This document shows positions 1 to 7,716 of a DNA stretch of 64,000 nt, piece after piece. The stretch covers positions 1 through 64,000 of the forward strand of contig CAZASG010000017.1 in assembly GCA_964487745.1 (NCBI GenBank). The letters run 5' to 3'. This stretch comes from Desulfolinea sp964487745 (GTDB lineage Bacteria > Chloroflexota > Anaerolineae > Anaerolineales > Villigracilaceae). The translations under genes and the position numbers were made by a program. Numbering within the stretch: the first letter of the stretch is position 1; each line of letters opens with the position of its first letter. Under the pieces are notes generated by a model. The model was not told the DNA's origin. It saw only the letters and a list, made by a program, of their open reading frames with translations, and searched no databases.

Positions 1-359
1 TTACAACAAGAAGCATGTTATTGAGTTTGTATGCCTATAAACTTAGCCACTGCCTTTTAGGCTAACAATGTAACAATGGTGGTATTCAATTCATCTGCAA
101 CTGTTTAGACGATTGTATCAAATGAGAAGTATAGTAATTCTTCAGATAACCCATGATTATCTGAAGCGCCGTTTACCCAAATAATTGGTTTTAGATAATT
201 ATCAATGAGCATAAACGTTTTCTTGTATCAGCCTGATTTGCTTTTTGATTATACAATAACACATCTCAAGCAGGAGGTTTTTCTAATGTAAATTAATGGT
301 AAAGTTAATCTAAACGGGTAACCCCCGCAATTAAGATTTCCTCATAAAGGATCATATTT
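1..359. other. Intergenic region upstream of deoC
   Basis: This AT-rich stretch has no convincing gene. It holds a perfect 10-bp hairpin (arms 140-149 and 157-166, CTTCAGATAA and its complement) around a 7-nt loop. The deoC promoter presumably lies in the last 150 bases, where TTATACAAT (about 248-256) is the best -10-like sequence. An AAAGGA about 9 bases before the deoC ATG serves as ribosome binding site. Confidence 0.5.
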
Positions 360-1319
360 ATGACCACAGAAGAAGAACGAAATCCCGGTATGGAACTCAA
401 TCTCGATTGGGTACTCGGGAAAAAAGTCAACCGAAGCGCGGTGGAACGGAGAACCGTTTCTCTGCCCAAGCGCCGCTCGGTTAAGAAGGTCTGGCAGGCA
501 GCCTGGCTGCTGCGTGCCGTGACCTGTATCGACCTGACCACCCTTGCCGGAGATGATTCCCCAGGGCGTGTGCGCCGTCTTTGCGCCAAGGCTCGCCAGC
601 CCCTGCGTCCCGATCTGATCAAGGCACTGGGTGCTGACGAGATGCATATCACCACCGGTGCGGTCTGTGTTTACCCCGCGATGGTGCCCTATGCTGTCGA
701 AGCGTTAGACGGAACGAATATCCCTATCGCTTCGGTGGCGACCGGTTTTCCGACCGGTTTGACCCCGCTCCCACAGCGGATTGCCGAAGTCAAACAGGCC
801 GTCGCCGATGGCGCGCATGAGATCGACATCGTTATCACCCGTCACTATGTGCTGACCGGCAATTGGTCCGTGCTCTATGACGAGATCAAGGAATTCCGCG
901 CCGCCTGCGGCGATGCCCACATGAAAACCATTCTCGGCGTCGGCGATCTGGCCACACTGGAACAGGTCTATCAGGCCAGCATGGTCGCTATGATGGCTGG
1001 GTCTGACTTTGTCAAAACTTCCACGGGCAAGGAAGGCGTCAACGCCACGCTGGACAACAGCCTCGTCATGGTGCGTTCCGTGCGCGATTATCTTGAAAAG
1101 ACAGGTCAGAAGATTGGCTTCAAACCTGCAGGTGGGATCAAAACAGCCAAAGATGCCATGGCCTGGCAATTCCTGATGAAAGAAGAATTGGGCGATGACT
1201 GGCTCAAAGCCGATCTTTTCCGCTTTGGTGCCAGCAGCTTGCTCACCGATCTTGAACGCCAACTCTCGCATTATGTGACCGGACGTTACGCCGCCCGTCA
1301 TCATATGCCGATCGGCTAG
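360..1319 (+). CDS. deoC: Deoxyribose-phosphate aldolase
   Basis: Class I aldolase that cleaves 2-deoxyribose 5-phosphate to glyceraldehyde 3-phosphate and acetaldehyde in cytosolic deoxynucleoside catabolism. The 319-residue protein has a TIM-barrel sequence with the Schiff-base lysine in DFVKTSTGK (K219), the second active-site lysine in GFKPAGGIKT (K255) and the conserved acidic EIDIVI strand near 154-159. It carries about 50 extra N-terminal residues compared with the short E. coli enzyme, as in the longer DeoC subfamily. ATG 360 is preceded by AAAGGA. The stop lies 13 bases before an aldehyde dehydrogenase gene, so the pair is almost certainly co-transcribed, and the dehydrogenase could oxidise the acetaldehyde product. 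Confidence 0.93.
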   Translation: MTTEEERNPGMELNLDWVLGKKVNRSAVERRTVSLPKRRSVKKVWQAAWLLRAVTCIDLTTLAGDDSPGRVRRLCAKARQPLRPDLIKALGADEMHITTGAVCVYPAMVPYAVEALDGTNIPIASVATGFPTGLTPLPQRIAEVKQAVADGAHEIDIVITRHYVLTGNWSVLYDEIKEFRAACGDAHMKTILGVGDLATLEQVYQASMVAMMAGSDFVKTSTGKEGVNATLDNSLVMVRSVRDYLEKTGQKIGFKPAGGIKTAKDAMAWQFLMKEELGDDWLKADLFRFGASSLLTDLERQLSHYVTGRYAARHHMPIG

Positions 1320-1332
1320 GAGTACGTAGATT

Positions 1333-3762
1333 ATGGAACTCAAAGAGGTATTTGAAACAATGGCTTACGGTCCTGCACCCGAATCATCCGCCGCAGTCAC
1401 CCAATGGCTGGAAGATCACGGTCGCAAATTTGGTTTGTTCATCAACAACGAATGGGTGACCACCGAAGGTGCGGATTACTATCCCAGCCACGACCCATCC
1501 ACGGGCGAAAAACTGGCCGATACCATGCAGGCCGACCAGGCTGAAGTGGATGCGGCTGTTGCTGCAGCCCGCAAAGCCTATAAAAAATGGAGCAAGACAC
1601 CGGGCGTGGAACGTGCACGCTATATGTACGCCATCGCCCGTAATATCCAGAAACATCATCGTTTGCTGGCCGTGCTCGAAAGCATGGATAACGGCAAGCC
1701 CATCCGTGAATCGCGCGATATCGACGTCCCCTTGCTGGCGCGGCATTTCTATTATCACGCCGGCTGGGCGCAATTGATGGACAAGGAACTGCGCGATTAC
1801 CAACCCGTCGGCGTGGTGGGGCAGATCATCCCCTGGAACTTCCCCCTCCTGATGCTGGCCTGGAAGATCGCCCCCGCCATTGCGCTGGGCAACACCGTTG
1901 TGCTGAAACCCGCTTCCTACACCCGTCTTTCCGCACTGCTTTTTGCGGAGATCGTGGCCGAAGCAGGCGTTCCGCCCGGCGTGGTTAACGTCGTTACCGG
2001 CAGTTCCAAAGCCGGGGGCATGATCGTTCAACATCCCGACGTGGACAAGATCGCCTTCACGGGGTCGACCGATGTGGGGCGCATTTTGCGTCGCCAAACC
2101 GCTGGCTCTGGCAAGAAGATCTCGCTTGAGTTGGGTGGAAAATCCCCCTTCCTCGTCTTTGATGATGCCGATATCGACGGTGCCATCGAGGGCGTTGTGG
2201 ATGCGATCTGGTTCAACCAGGGTCAGGTCTGCTGCGCCGGTTCGCGCCTGCTTTTACAGGAGAATATCGCCGAAGAATTCATCACCAAGCTCAAGGCGCG
2301 TATGAATAAACTCCGCGTCGGCGACCCGTTGGATAAATCCATTGATATGGGCGCCATCGTTCACCAATCTCAATGGGATACGGTGGATGAATGGGTCAAG
2401 ATCGGGGAAGCTGAAGGCGGCGAAGTCTATCACGCGGATATCGAGATGCCTACTCAGGGCTGTTTCTATCCCCCCACCCTCGTAACCGGACTTGACCCGG
2501 CGGCTGAGATCGTTCAAGAAGAGATCTTCGGTCCCGTACTGGTTTCCCTGACCTTCCGCTCCCCGGCGGAGGCTATTGCCCTGGCAAATAATACTCGCTA
2601 CGGGCTGGCTGCCAGCGTCTGGAGCGATAATATCAACCTGGCCTTGGATGTCGCATCCAAGATCAAGGCTGGCTCCATCTGGGTCAACTCGACCAATATC
2701 TTCGATGCTGCTGCTGGTTTTGGCGGCTTCCGCGAAAGCGGATTTGGTCGTGAAGGCGGGGAAGAAGGTCTTTACGAATACCTACGCCCCACCTGGCAGG
2801 ATCGCCCCCGACCAGCAGAAGAATTTGATGCCGAAGCTGCTTGGGGCGAAACCACCCCAGCCAGTCCGCTCTTGGCCGAAGGGAAAACGGGTTTGACGGA
2901 TCCCGGTGTGGATCGTACCCCGAAGATGTATATCGGTGGCAAGCAAAAACGTCCGGACGGCGCGTACACGCGTGCCGTATTGAACGCCAAAGATGAATTG
3001 GTCGGTCAGGTCGGTGACGGTAATCGGAAAGATATCCGCGATGCTGTTGAAGCCGCTCATGCTGCCCACACCGCCAAGCCAGGTTGGGCCATGCGTCATG
3101 GACATAATCGCGCGCAGATCCTGTATTTTATTGCTGAAAACCTGCATGCCCGCGCCGATGAGTTCACGGCTCGGCTACGTGCCATGACAGGACAGACCGA
3201 GAAAGCCGCCCGAGCCGAAGTCGAAAAATCAATCGACCGTCTCTTTACCTACGCGGCTTGGGCCGACAAATATGGCGGCAAGGTACAGGAGACGACCTTG
3301 CGCGGGATTACAGTTGGTGTGAATGGCCCCGTCGGTGTGATCGGCATTGCCTGCCCGGATGAAAACCCGCTTTTGGGCTTTGTCTCTTTGATGGCGCCAG
3401 CCATTGCGCGTGGGAATACCGTCGTGATGCTCCCCAGTCAGAAATATCCGCTGAGCGCGACCGATTTCTATCAAGTACTGGATACATCTGATGTGCCCGG
3501 TGGCGTGGTAAACATCGTCACTGGCGACCGCGACCATCTGACCAAGACCCTGATGTCTCACGAAGATGTGGATGCGATCTGGTATTTCGGAACATCCGTG
3601 GGCAGCTACCAGGTGGAATTTGAATCAGCCACCAATATGAAACGCACCTGGACCAATTACGGTCAACCCCGTGACTGGATGGACGACGAGCAGAGTGCCG
3701 GACATGACTTCCTGCACCATGCCACCCAGGTCAGGAATATTTGGGTGCCCACAGGCGCGTAA
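1333..3762 (+). CDS. Two-domain aldehyde dehydrogenase, ALDH16-like
   Basis: An 809-residue NAD(P)-dependent aldehyde dehydrogenase made of two ALDH modules. The first (about 30-490) is complete: GQIIPWNFP, the general-base glutamate E266 in LELGGKSP, and the catalytic cysteine in NQGQVCCAG (C300 or C301). The second (about 525-800) is recognisably ALDH-like (GVIGIACPDENP, APAIARGNTVV, GGVVNIVTG) but lacks both the LELGG motif and a catalytic cysteine. This active-plus-inactive arrangement is typical of the ALDH16 family. Gene order with deoC suggests acetaldehyde as a substrate, which is inference. AGGAG lies about 10 bases before ATG 1333; a second in-frame ATG at 1360 is possible. Confidence 0.9.
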   Translation: MELKEVFETMAYGPAPESSAAVTQWLEDHGRKFGLFINNEWVTTEGADYYPSHDPSTGEKLADTMQADQAEVDAAVAAARKAYKKWSKTPGVERARYMYAIARNIQKHHRLLAVLESMDNGKPIRESRDIDVPLLARHFYYHAGWAQLMDKELRDYQPVGVVGQIIPWNFPLLMLAWKIAPAIALGNTVVLKPASYTRLSALLFAEIVAEAGVPPGVVNVVTGSSKAGGMIVQHPDVDKIAFTGSTDVGRILRRQTAGSGKKISLELGGKSPFLVFDDADIDGAIEGVVDAIWFNQGQVCCAGSRLLLQENIAEEFITKLKARMNKLRVGDPLDKSIDMGAIVHQSQWDTVDEWVKIGEAEGGEVYHADIEMPTQGCFYPPTLVTGLDPAAEIVQEEIFGPVLVSLTFRSPAEAIALANNTRYGLAASVWSDNINLALDVASKIKAGSIWVNSTNIFDAAAGFGGFRESGFGREGGEEGLYEYLRPTWQDRPRPAEEFDAEAAWGETTPASPLLAEGKTGLTDPGVDRTPKMYIGGKQKRPDGAYTRAVLNAKDELVGQVGDGNRKDIRDAVEAAHAAHTAKPGWAMRHGHNRAQILYFIAENLHARADEFTARLRAMTGQTEKAARAEVEKSIDRLFTYAAWADKYGGKVQETTLRGITVGVNGPVGVIGIACPDENPLLGFVSLMAPAIARGNTVVMLPSQKYPLSATDFYQVLDTSDVPGGVVNIVTGDRDHLTKTLMSHEDVDAIWYFGTSVGSYQVEFESATNMKRTWTNYGQPRDWMDDEQSAGHDFLHHATQVRNIWVPTGA

Positions 3763-3780
3763 TAGTTAGCTCTAGAATCA

Positions 3781-3808
3781 AAAATCCCCTGCAATTGCAG
3801 GGGATTTT
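3781..3808 (+). terminator. Intrinsic terminator after the ALDH gene
   Basis: Perfect palindrome with arms AAAATCCCCTGC and GCAGGGGATTTT around an AATT loop, 18 bases after the stop codon. The A- and T-tracts on both sides would let it work in both directions. Confidence 0.85.
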
Positions 3809-3839
3809 GCTTCGGGTTCATCTCGGTTTCGAATCAAGT

Positions 3840-4082
3840 TTATCTTAGCGTTATTATTGATCGGTTTTGAAATGAAGCATGAGTAATATTCTCTTTTACC
3901 TTGTGGATAAATGCTTCTCCAAAAGTTTCAAAAATCTCACCACAGACCAGACATTTCAATTTTGCATGTGAACATTTCTGGCTTGGCGGTGGAAATGCAC
4001 TTGGGATATATGTTCCAGGGGTTGCTTTGCAGTGAACACACTCAAAGCTAGTAGACTGGTTCTTTATGATCAAGCCTGACAT
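3840..4082 (-). CDS. Small cysteine-rich protein, putative zinc ribbon
   Basis: An 80-residue protein of unknown function. It contains a CVHC pair at about residues 16-19, a cysteine near 37 and a CLVC pair at about 45-48, followed by a histidine-bearing helix (EAFIHKVKE). This is consistent with one treble-clef or zinc-ribbon finger binding one Zn ion. The gene is supported by a good ribosome binding site (ATAGGAG, 5 bases before the ATG on the minus strand). It stands alone, with no operon partners. It could be a DNA- or RNA-binding accessory protein, but nothing in the neighbourhood assigns it a role. Confidence 0.65.
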   Translation of the reverse strand: MSGLIIKNQSTSFECVHCKATPGTYIPSAFPPPSQKCSHAKLKCLVCGEIFETFGEAFIHKVKENITHASFQNRSIITLR

Positions 4083-4197
4083 CTAAACTCCTATCTCTGC
4101 ATAAGCAAAATCTCGTCTCTTTCTATTTATTTAGTTGCATTGATTGAGTAAAAAGGGCTGTTGAGAAAATATAACTAAAGTCATGGTTTGTTAAAAG

Positions 4198-4225
4198 AAA
4201 AAATGCCCTTTTGAGGGCATTTTTT
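4198..4225 (-). terminator. Terminator of the tRNA-Asn transcript
   Basis: Hairpin AAAAAATGCCCT / AGGGCATTTTTT with a TTTG loop, 10 bases beyond the 3' end of the tRNA on the minus strand and ending in a T-run in that direction. Confidence 0.8.
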
Positions 4226-4234
4226 AGTCGAAAG

Positions 4235-4307
4235 CTCCTCATCTTGGACTCGAACCAAGAACCTAGCGGTTAACAGCCGCTCGCTCTGCCAATTGAGCTA
4301 ATGAGGA
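4235..4307 (-). tRNA. tRNA-Asn (anticodon GTT)
   Basis: The 73-nt minus-strand sequence folds as a cloverleaf. The acceptor stem is TCCTCAT/ATGAGGA with discriminator G. The D arm is AGCTCAATTGGCAGAGC, the anticodon loop CTGTTAA with GTT, and the T loop GGTTCGAGTCC. CCA is not encoded. It is transcribed alone from a strong promoter and ends at the adjacent hairpin. Confidence 0.96.
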
Positions 4308-4318
4308 AGGCGAACGAG

Positions 4319-4347
4319 ATTATATAGTTAAGGGGGCATCATGTCAA
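4319..4347 (-). promoter_or_regulatory. Sigma-70 type promoter of tRNA-Asn
   Basis: On the minus strand a consensus TTGACA (4347-4342) is followed after 17 bases by a consensus TATAAT (4324-4319), with the mature tRNA starting 12 bases further. Both hexamers match the bacterial housekeeping consensus exactly. Confidence 0.85.
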
Positions 4348-4376
4348 GGCATTAATCTCGTTTTATTGGGGATTTT

Positions 4377-5138
4377 TTAGGCTTCTTTTACGGGGTTACT
4401 GAGTACGCCTAAGCCCTCGATATCCACGTCCACAACGTCGCCATTTGCCAGCGCGCCGACGCCTGCCGGGGTGCCGGTGAAGATCAGGTCGCCGGGTTCG
4501 AGAGTCATCACCGAAGAGATGAAGGCGATGATCGTGCCGACGCTGAAGACCATATCACGTGTGGATGCCATCTGACGCATTTGTCCGTTGACGCGACAGG
4601 TTACGACAGCATCGGCTGGATCGAAATCGGTATCGATCCAGGGACCGAAGGGGGCAAAGGTGTCGAAACCTTTGCCGCGCGTCCATAAACGGTCAGCACG
4701 TTGGAGGTCACGGGCGGTCACGTCGTTCCCGATAGTGTAGCCGAGAATATGGTCTTTGGCTTCCTCGGCAATGATATTGCGTCCGCTTTTACCAATCACG
4801 ACGACCAGTTCGGCTTCATGTTCCACATGCTGAGATTGGGGTGGCAGGATGATCGCATCTCCGGGGTTGATAATGGTGGAGGGGGGCTTCAGAAAGATAA
4901 GCGGAAGCTCGGGGACTTCGGCGTTGTGTTCTTTGGCATGGGCGGCGTAATTACGACCCACGCAGATGATCTTGCTGGGTTGAGAGGGAGCAAGCAAGGT
5001 GGCTTCTTCGAGCGGGATGCTGGCATCAAGACGGCGAAATTCGCCGAAAAGATTACCTTCAATATCGCCGATCTTGTTGTCGAGCAGCCAGCCATAGTGT
5101 GGAGTTTTTTCTTCGGTTTGGTAGCGTACGAAACGCAT
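4377..5138 (-). CDS. Fumarylacetoacetate hydrolase family protein
   Basis: A 253-residue enzyme of the FAH / HpcE / 5-carboxymethyl-2-hydroxymuconate isomerase superfamily, which hydrolyses or decarboxylates acylpyruvate-type substrates in a Mg-dependent reaction. It has the substrate-side motif CVGRNYAAHAKEH (about 60-72), the metal ligands in HEAELVVVIG (about 106-115) and IGNDVTARDLQ (about 135-145), and the C-terminal GDLIFTGTPAGVG signature. The length fits single-domain members. GGAGG lies 7 bases before the ATG. The substrate cannot be told from sequence: acylpyruvase or oxaloacetate tautomerase/decarboxylase activity are the usual candidates. No degradation-pathway genes adjoin it. 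Confidence 0.88.
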   Translation of the reverse strand: MRFVRYQTEEKTPHYGWLLDNKIGDIEGNLFGEFRRLDASIPLEEATLLAPSQPSKIICVGRNYAAHAKEHNAEVPELPLIFLKPPSTIINPGDAIILPPQSQHVEHEAELVVVIGKSGRNIIAEEAKDHILGYTIGNDVTARDLQRADRLWTRGKGFDTFAPFGPWIDTDFDPADAVVTCRVNGQMRQMASTRDMVFSVGTIIAFISSVMTLEPGDLIFTGTPAGVGALANGDVVDVDIEGLGVLSNPVKEA

Positions 5139-5190
5139 GGGGTGTCCTCCAGATTGGAAAATTGTCCCTGTAGTTTAACACAAAGTCGTG

Positions 5191-5196
5191 TATAAT
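5191..5196 (+). promoter_or_regulatory. -10 element of tRNA-Val
   Basis: An exact TATAAT lies 21 bases before the first base of tRNA-Val. No good -35 hexamer is visible at 16-18 bases spacing. TTGTCC at 5162 is too far upstream, so the promoter relies on its -10 region. Confidence 0.6.
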
Positions 5197-5217
5197 AGCG
5201 GTCGCTCTAATGAGTAA

Positions 5218-5291
5218 GGGCGCTTAGCTCAGTTGGTTAGAGCACTTCGTTTACACCGAAGGGGTCGGGGGTTCGAGTCCCTCAGCGCCCA
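5218..5291 (+). tRNA. tRNA-Val (anticodon TAC)
   Basis: A 74-nt cloverleaf with acceptor stem GGGCGCT/AGCGCCC and discriminator A, D arm AGCTCAGTTGGTTAGAGC, anticodon stem CTTCG/CGAAG with the loop TTTACAC giving TAC, and T loop GGTTCGAGTCC. CCA is not encoded. Its terminator begins at the last tRNA base. Confidence 0.96.
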
Positions 5292-5330
5292 CACAAAACA
5301 CTCCAATCTTCATTGGAGTGTTTTGTGTTT
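5291..5330 (+). terminator. Terminator of tRNA-Val
   Basis: Long perfect hairpin with arms ACACAAAACACTCCAAT and ATTGGAGTGTTTTGTGT and a CTTC loop, starting directly at the discriminator base of the tRNA. Confidence 0.85.
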
Positions 5331-5402
5331 ATCGAAACCAAGTTGGTACTCTAGGGTTTTATCAAACAGAAAATCAATCATTCATTTATTCAGGAGATTA
5401 AA

Positions 5403-5570
5403 ATGAAACTCAACTTGCCCAAGAAAACCACTTTTTATATTTCAGTTGTATTCGCAGTACTCGGATTACTCGGCGTATTTGGTGTCCCCTTCCTGGCTGG
5501 CTTCTCTTTCTGGCTGTTATTTGTAGGCTATGCTGTTCTCGTTGCTGGGTTATTCCTCAAAGGTTTCTAA
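5403..5570 (+). CDS. Small two-helix membrane protein
   Basis: A 55-residue protein with a short basic N-terminus (KLNLPKKT) and two hydrophobic segments, about residues 11-31 and 36-53, ending in a positive residue. It should insert as a helical hairpin in the cytoplasmic membrane. An AGGAGA motif 5 bases before the ATG, its own upstream gap after the tRNA terminator and a strong terminator downstream all support a real single-gene transcript. I recognise no named family and cannot assign a function; a subunit-like or lipid-interacting role would be speculation. Confidence 0.75.
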   Translation: MKLNLPKKTTFYISVVFAVLGLLGVFGVPFLAGFSFWLLFVGYAVLVAGLFLKGF

Positions 5571-5594
5571 ACAACCAGATTTCAACCAGATATA

Positions 5595-5626
5595 AAATCG
5601 TCCCTGAAAATTTTCAGGGACGATTT
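5595..5626 (+). terminator. Terminator after the small membrane protein
   Basis: Perfect palindrome with arms AAATCGTCCCTGAAAA and TTTTCAGGGACGATTT. It also lies just beyond the 3' end of the oppositely oriented methyltransferase gene, so it can serve both convergent genes. Confidence 0.8.
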
Positions 5627-5648
5627 ACGTTAACCTAGGGGGCTGTTC

Positions 5649-6170
5649 TTACGCCAGTACCGCGCCTTCCATCTGTAACAACCATTTCTTGATTTCCAGA
5701 CCACCCCCGTAACCTCGCAATTTCCCATCAGCCCCCAAAACACGATGACAGGGGATCACGATCGGCATTGGGTTCGTCGCTTCAGCACGACCCACTGCCC
5801 GTGCCGAGCGCGGGCGCCCAATTTGCTGGGCGAGATCGCCATAAGTTGTAGTTTGACCATAAGGGATGGCAAAGGTTGCCAGCAGCGCCTCACGCTGGAA
5901 GGGACGCAGGAGAGACCAGTCGATCTGGATGTTGAATTGCTTCCGCTCTCCAGCCAGATATTCACGCAATTGGGTAGTGGCGCGCTCCAGGCGACGCGGA
6001 TCTTCTTCAACAGGGGATTTCAAACGGCGGGTCAGATATGTCAATAATTTTTCGTGGTCACGATCCCACTCAACGGCAACCAAACCTCGATCCGAACATG
6101 CCAACCAAAGATCACCAATTGGTGTCCCGATCATCTTTCCATAATAGATCATTCCAGAAGAATTGCCCAT
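5649..6170 (-). CDS. ogt: Methylated-DNA--protein-cysteine methyltransferase
   Basis: Suicide DNA-repair protein that moves alkyl groups from O6-alkylguanine to its own cysteine. The C-terminal domain has the helix-turn-helix and arginine-finger region (YGDLAQQIGRPRSARAVG, about 110-127) and the acceptor cysteine in IPCHRV (C141), followed by LRGYGGGLEIKKWLL. The N-terminal RNase H-like domain is short, as in Ogt/MGMT rather than Ada. A TTG 60 bases upstream (6230) would give 20 extra residues, but GGAGG stands 6 bases before the ATG at 6170, so the 173-residue form is chosen. It is monocistronic. Confidence 0.93.
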   Translation of the reverse strand: MGNSSGMIYYGKMIGTPIGDLWLACSDRGLVAVEWDRDHEKLLTYLTRRLKSPVEEDPRRLERATTQLREYLAGERKQFNIQIDWSLLRPFQREALLATFAIPYGQTTTYGDLAQQIGRPRSARAVGRAEATNPMPIVIPCHRVLGADGKLRGYGGGLEIKKWLLQMEGAVLA

Positions 6171-6370
6171 TCTCAACCTCCGTTTACCCTTGTATTGTAG
6201 CGTTTTCCCATCGCTGAAAGCAAGACTCAAATTGAAATGACAAACTTTACCTTACACATCCGATAACTAGCGGGCGAGCGTAGGGTAAACGTAGGGTAAG
6301 CGTCAAGTATACTTCGCACTCTCATGTTAATATAATGCCATAAAGTGATTTCTCTTCTCCTCCTTTCAAA

Positions 6371-6401
6371 AGAGAACCAGGGTCGGCGTCCCTGGTTCTC
6401 T
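6371..6401. terminator. Hairpin upstream of the tyrA-like gene
   Basis: Perfect 12-bp arms AGAGAACCAGGG and CCCTGGTTCTCT around 7 bases. There is no clear T-tract on the plus side. It sits between the divergent ogt and tyrA-like genes and may be a palindromic repeat rather than a terminator. Just upstream (6278-6305) an 11-bp unit CGTAGGGTAA is repeated. Confidence 0.4.
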
Positions 6402-6424
6402 CAATTTAACAACCTATAGCGGGG

Positions 6425-6430
6425 TATAAT
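6425..6430 (+). promoter_or_regulatory. -10 element of the tyrA-like operon
   Basis: Consensus TATAAT 27 bases before the ATG. The -35 region is weak. A ribosome binding site AAAGGA lies between it and the start. Confidence 0.5.
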
Positions 6431-6457
6431 GCTGAAAAATCAGCAAAAGGAAAAATC

Positions 6458-7444
6458 ATGAGCATGCAAATTACCATCATCGGTTTAGGACAGATCGGCG
6501 CCTCCATGGGATTGGCGCTTTCTAAATATAAAGACGATATTCTGCGTGTCGGGCACGATAAAAATATGCTCACCGCAAAAAAAGCGCAAAAACTTGGTGC
6601 AGTAGATAAGATTGATCGCAACCTGCCCAGTTCTGTGCGAGATGCAGACATCATCATTCTCAGCCTGCCCTTCAGTGAAATGCGTGACACGCTGGGCTAT
6701 ATCGCTCAGGATGTAAAGGAAGATGCAGTCATTCTGGATACCGCTCCTGCCAAAGCGACCACCCAGGCTTGGGTGGATGAACTTCTTCCGGCGGGACGCG
6801 CCTACGTTGGGCTTGTTCCCGTTATCAATCCCCTTTATCTGCAAGAGGAAGAGTTTGGCATTAACGCCGCTCGAGAAGATCTTTTCGAGAAAGGCGTTAC
6901 GATGATCGCGGCTCCCCATACCGCACCCGAGTGGGCAATGAAAATTGCCACAACCCTTTCAGAGTTGATCGGCTCTCAGCCCCTCTTCGCCGATGTTGTT
7001 GAAGCAGATGGTGTTGGTATCTCAACACAGTTGTTGCCACAGCTCACAGCAGCAGCATTACTCAATACAACGGTAGATCAACCGGGGTGGGGTGAAGCAC
7101 GCAAAATTGCAGGACGTGCATACGCTGAAACAACGAGAGCAATTCTCCATCAGGAGGGTGCCGCATCCCTCGCTGAAGCAGCTCTGGGGAATCGGCAAGT
7201 TCTAGGCTACAAATTGGACGAAATAGTCGCATCCCTCCAGCAGATCAAAGCCCATCTGGAGGCCGAAGACAAGGATGCCCTTCTTGCTCAATTAACGCAC
7301 GCCGAAGAAGGTCGCGAAAAATGGCTGGAGGAACGTGAAGCTGCCGATTGGCTTTTTGCTGGCGAAGGACAGGGCAAAAATGTCCGGATGCCGGGGCTCA
7401 CCGCGCAACTCTTTGGTTTCAAGGATCGTAAGCGCGACAACTAA
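6458..7444 (+). CDS. Prephenate dehydrogenase-like NAD(P)-binding protein
   Basis: A 328-residue protein with an N-terminal Rossmann fold (IIGLGQIGASMGLAL, about 6-20) and an all-helical C-terminal dimerisation domain (about 175-300), as in TyrA, which oxidatively decarboxylates prephenate or arogenate toward tyrosine. The motif that normally reads HPM(A/F)G and carries the catalytic histidine is here GLVPVINP (about 120-127), without the histidine. So the fold is clear but TyrA activity is not. It may be a paralogue with another 2-hydroxyacid or imine substrate. RBS AAAGGA precedes the ATG. Its stop overlaps the start of the GIY-YIG gene by one base (TAATG). Confidence 0.75.
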   Translation: MSMQITIIGLGQIGASMGLALSKYKDDILRVGHDKNMLTAKKAQKLGAVDKIDRNLPSSVRDADIIILSLPFSEMRDTLGYIAQDVKEDAVILDTAPAKATTQAWVDELLPAGRAYVGLVPVINPLYLQEEEFGINAAREDLFEKGVTMIAAPHTAPEWAMKIATTLSELIGSQPLFADVVEADGVGISTQLLPQLTAAALLNTTVDQPGWGEARKIAGRAYAETTRAILHQEGAASLAEAALGNRQVLGYKLDEIVASLQQIKAHLEAEDKDALLAQLTHAEEGREKWLEEREAADWLFAGEGQGKNVRMPGLTAQLFGFKDRKRDN

Positions 7445-7683
7445 TGCCCTTTTACTGCTATATGCTTGAGTGTGCCGATGGGACCTATTACACCGGCTGG
7501 ACAACGGATCCCGACCGCCGTGAAAAGGCACATAATGCAGGTATGGGTGCAAAATATACACGCTCGCGCCGCCCAGTGAAAGTGATCTATCTCGAGGAGT
7601 TGCCCGATAAAAGTAGTGCCTTAAAAAGAGAAAGAGCCATCAAAAAGCTCTCTCGCAGGCAAAAAGAAGCCTTGTTAAAATAA
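7444..7683 (+). CDS. GIY-YIG nuclease-superfamily protein (UPF0213/YhbQ type)
   Basis: A 79-residue single-domain protein with the GIY-YIG fold: YCYMLECADGTYYTGWTTD at 4-22, then R26 and H30, and a C-terminal helix ALKRERAIKKLSRRQKEALL. The two tyrosines, the arginine and a C-terminal glutamate of the nuclease family can be placed. Members of this short family are structure-specific or non-specific DNA nucleases implicated in repair, mostly uncharacterised. It is translationally coupled to the TyrA-like gene through TAATG and ends at a bidirectional terminator. Confidence 0.87.
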   Translation: MPFYCYMLECADGTYYTGWTTDPDRREKAHNAGMGAKYTRSRRPVKVIYLEELPDKSSALKRERAIKKLSRRQKEALLK

Positions 7684-7714
7684 AAAAAACCGCGTGCATT
7701 GCACGCGGTTTTTT
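7684..7714. terminator. Bidirectional terminator between convergent genes
   Basis: Arms AAAAAACCGCGTGCA and TGCACGCGGTTTTTT with a single-base loop. A- and T-tracts on both sides serve both the GIY-YIG gene and the convergent phosphoribosyltransferase gene. Confidence 0.9.
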
Positions 7715-7716
7715 GC

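Noticed and set aside
705..1343. A 212-codon antisense frame opposite deoC
   Set aside because: deoC is strongly supported on the other strand.
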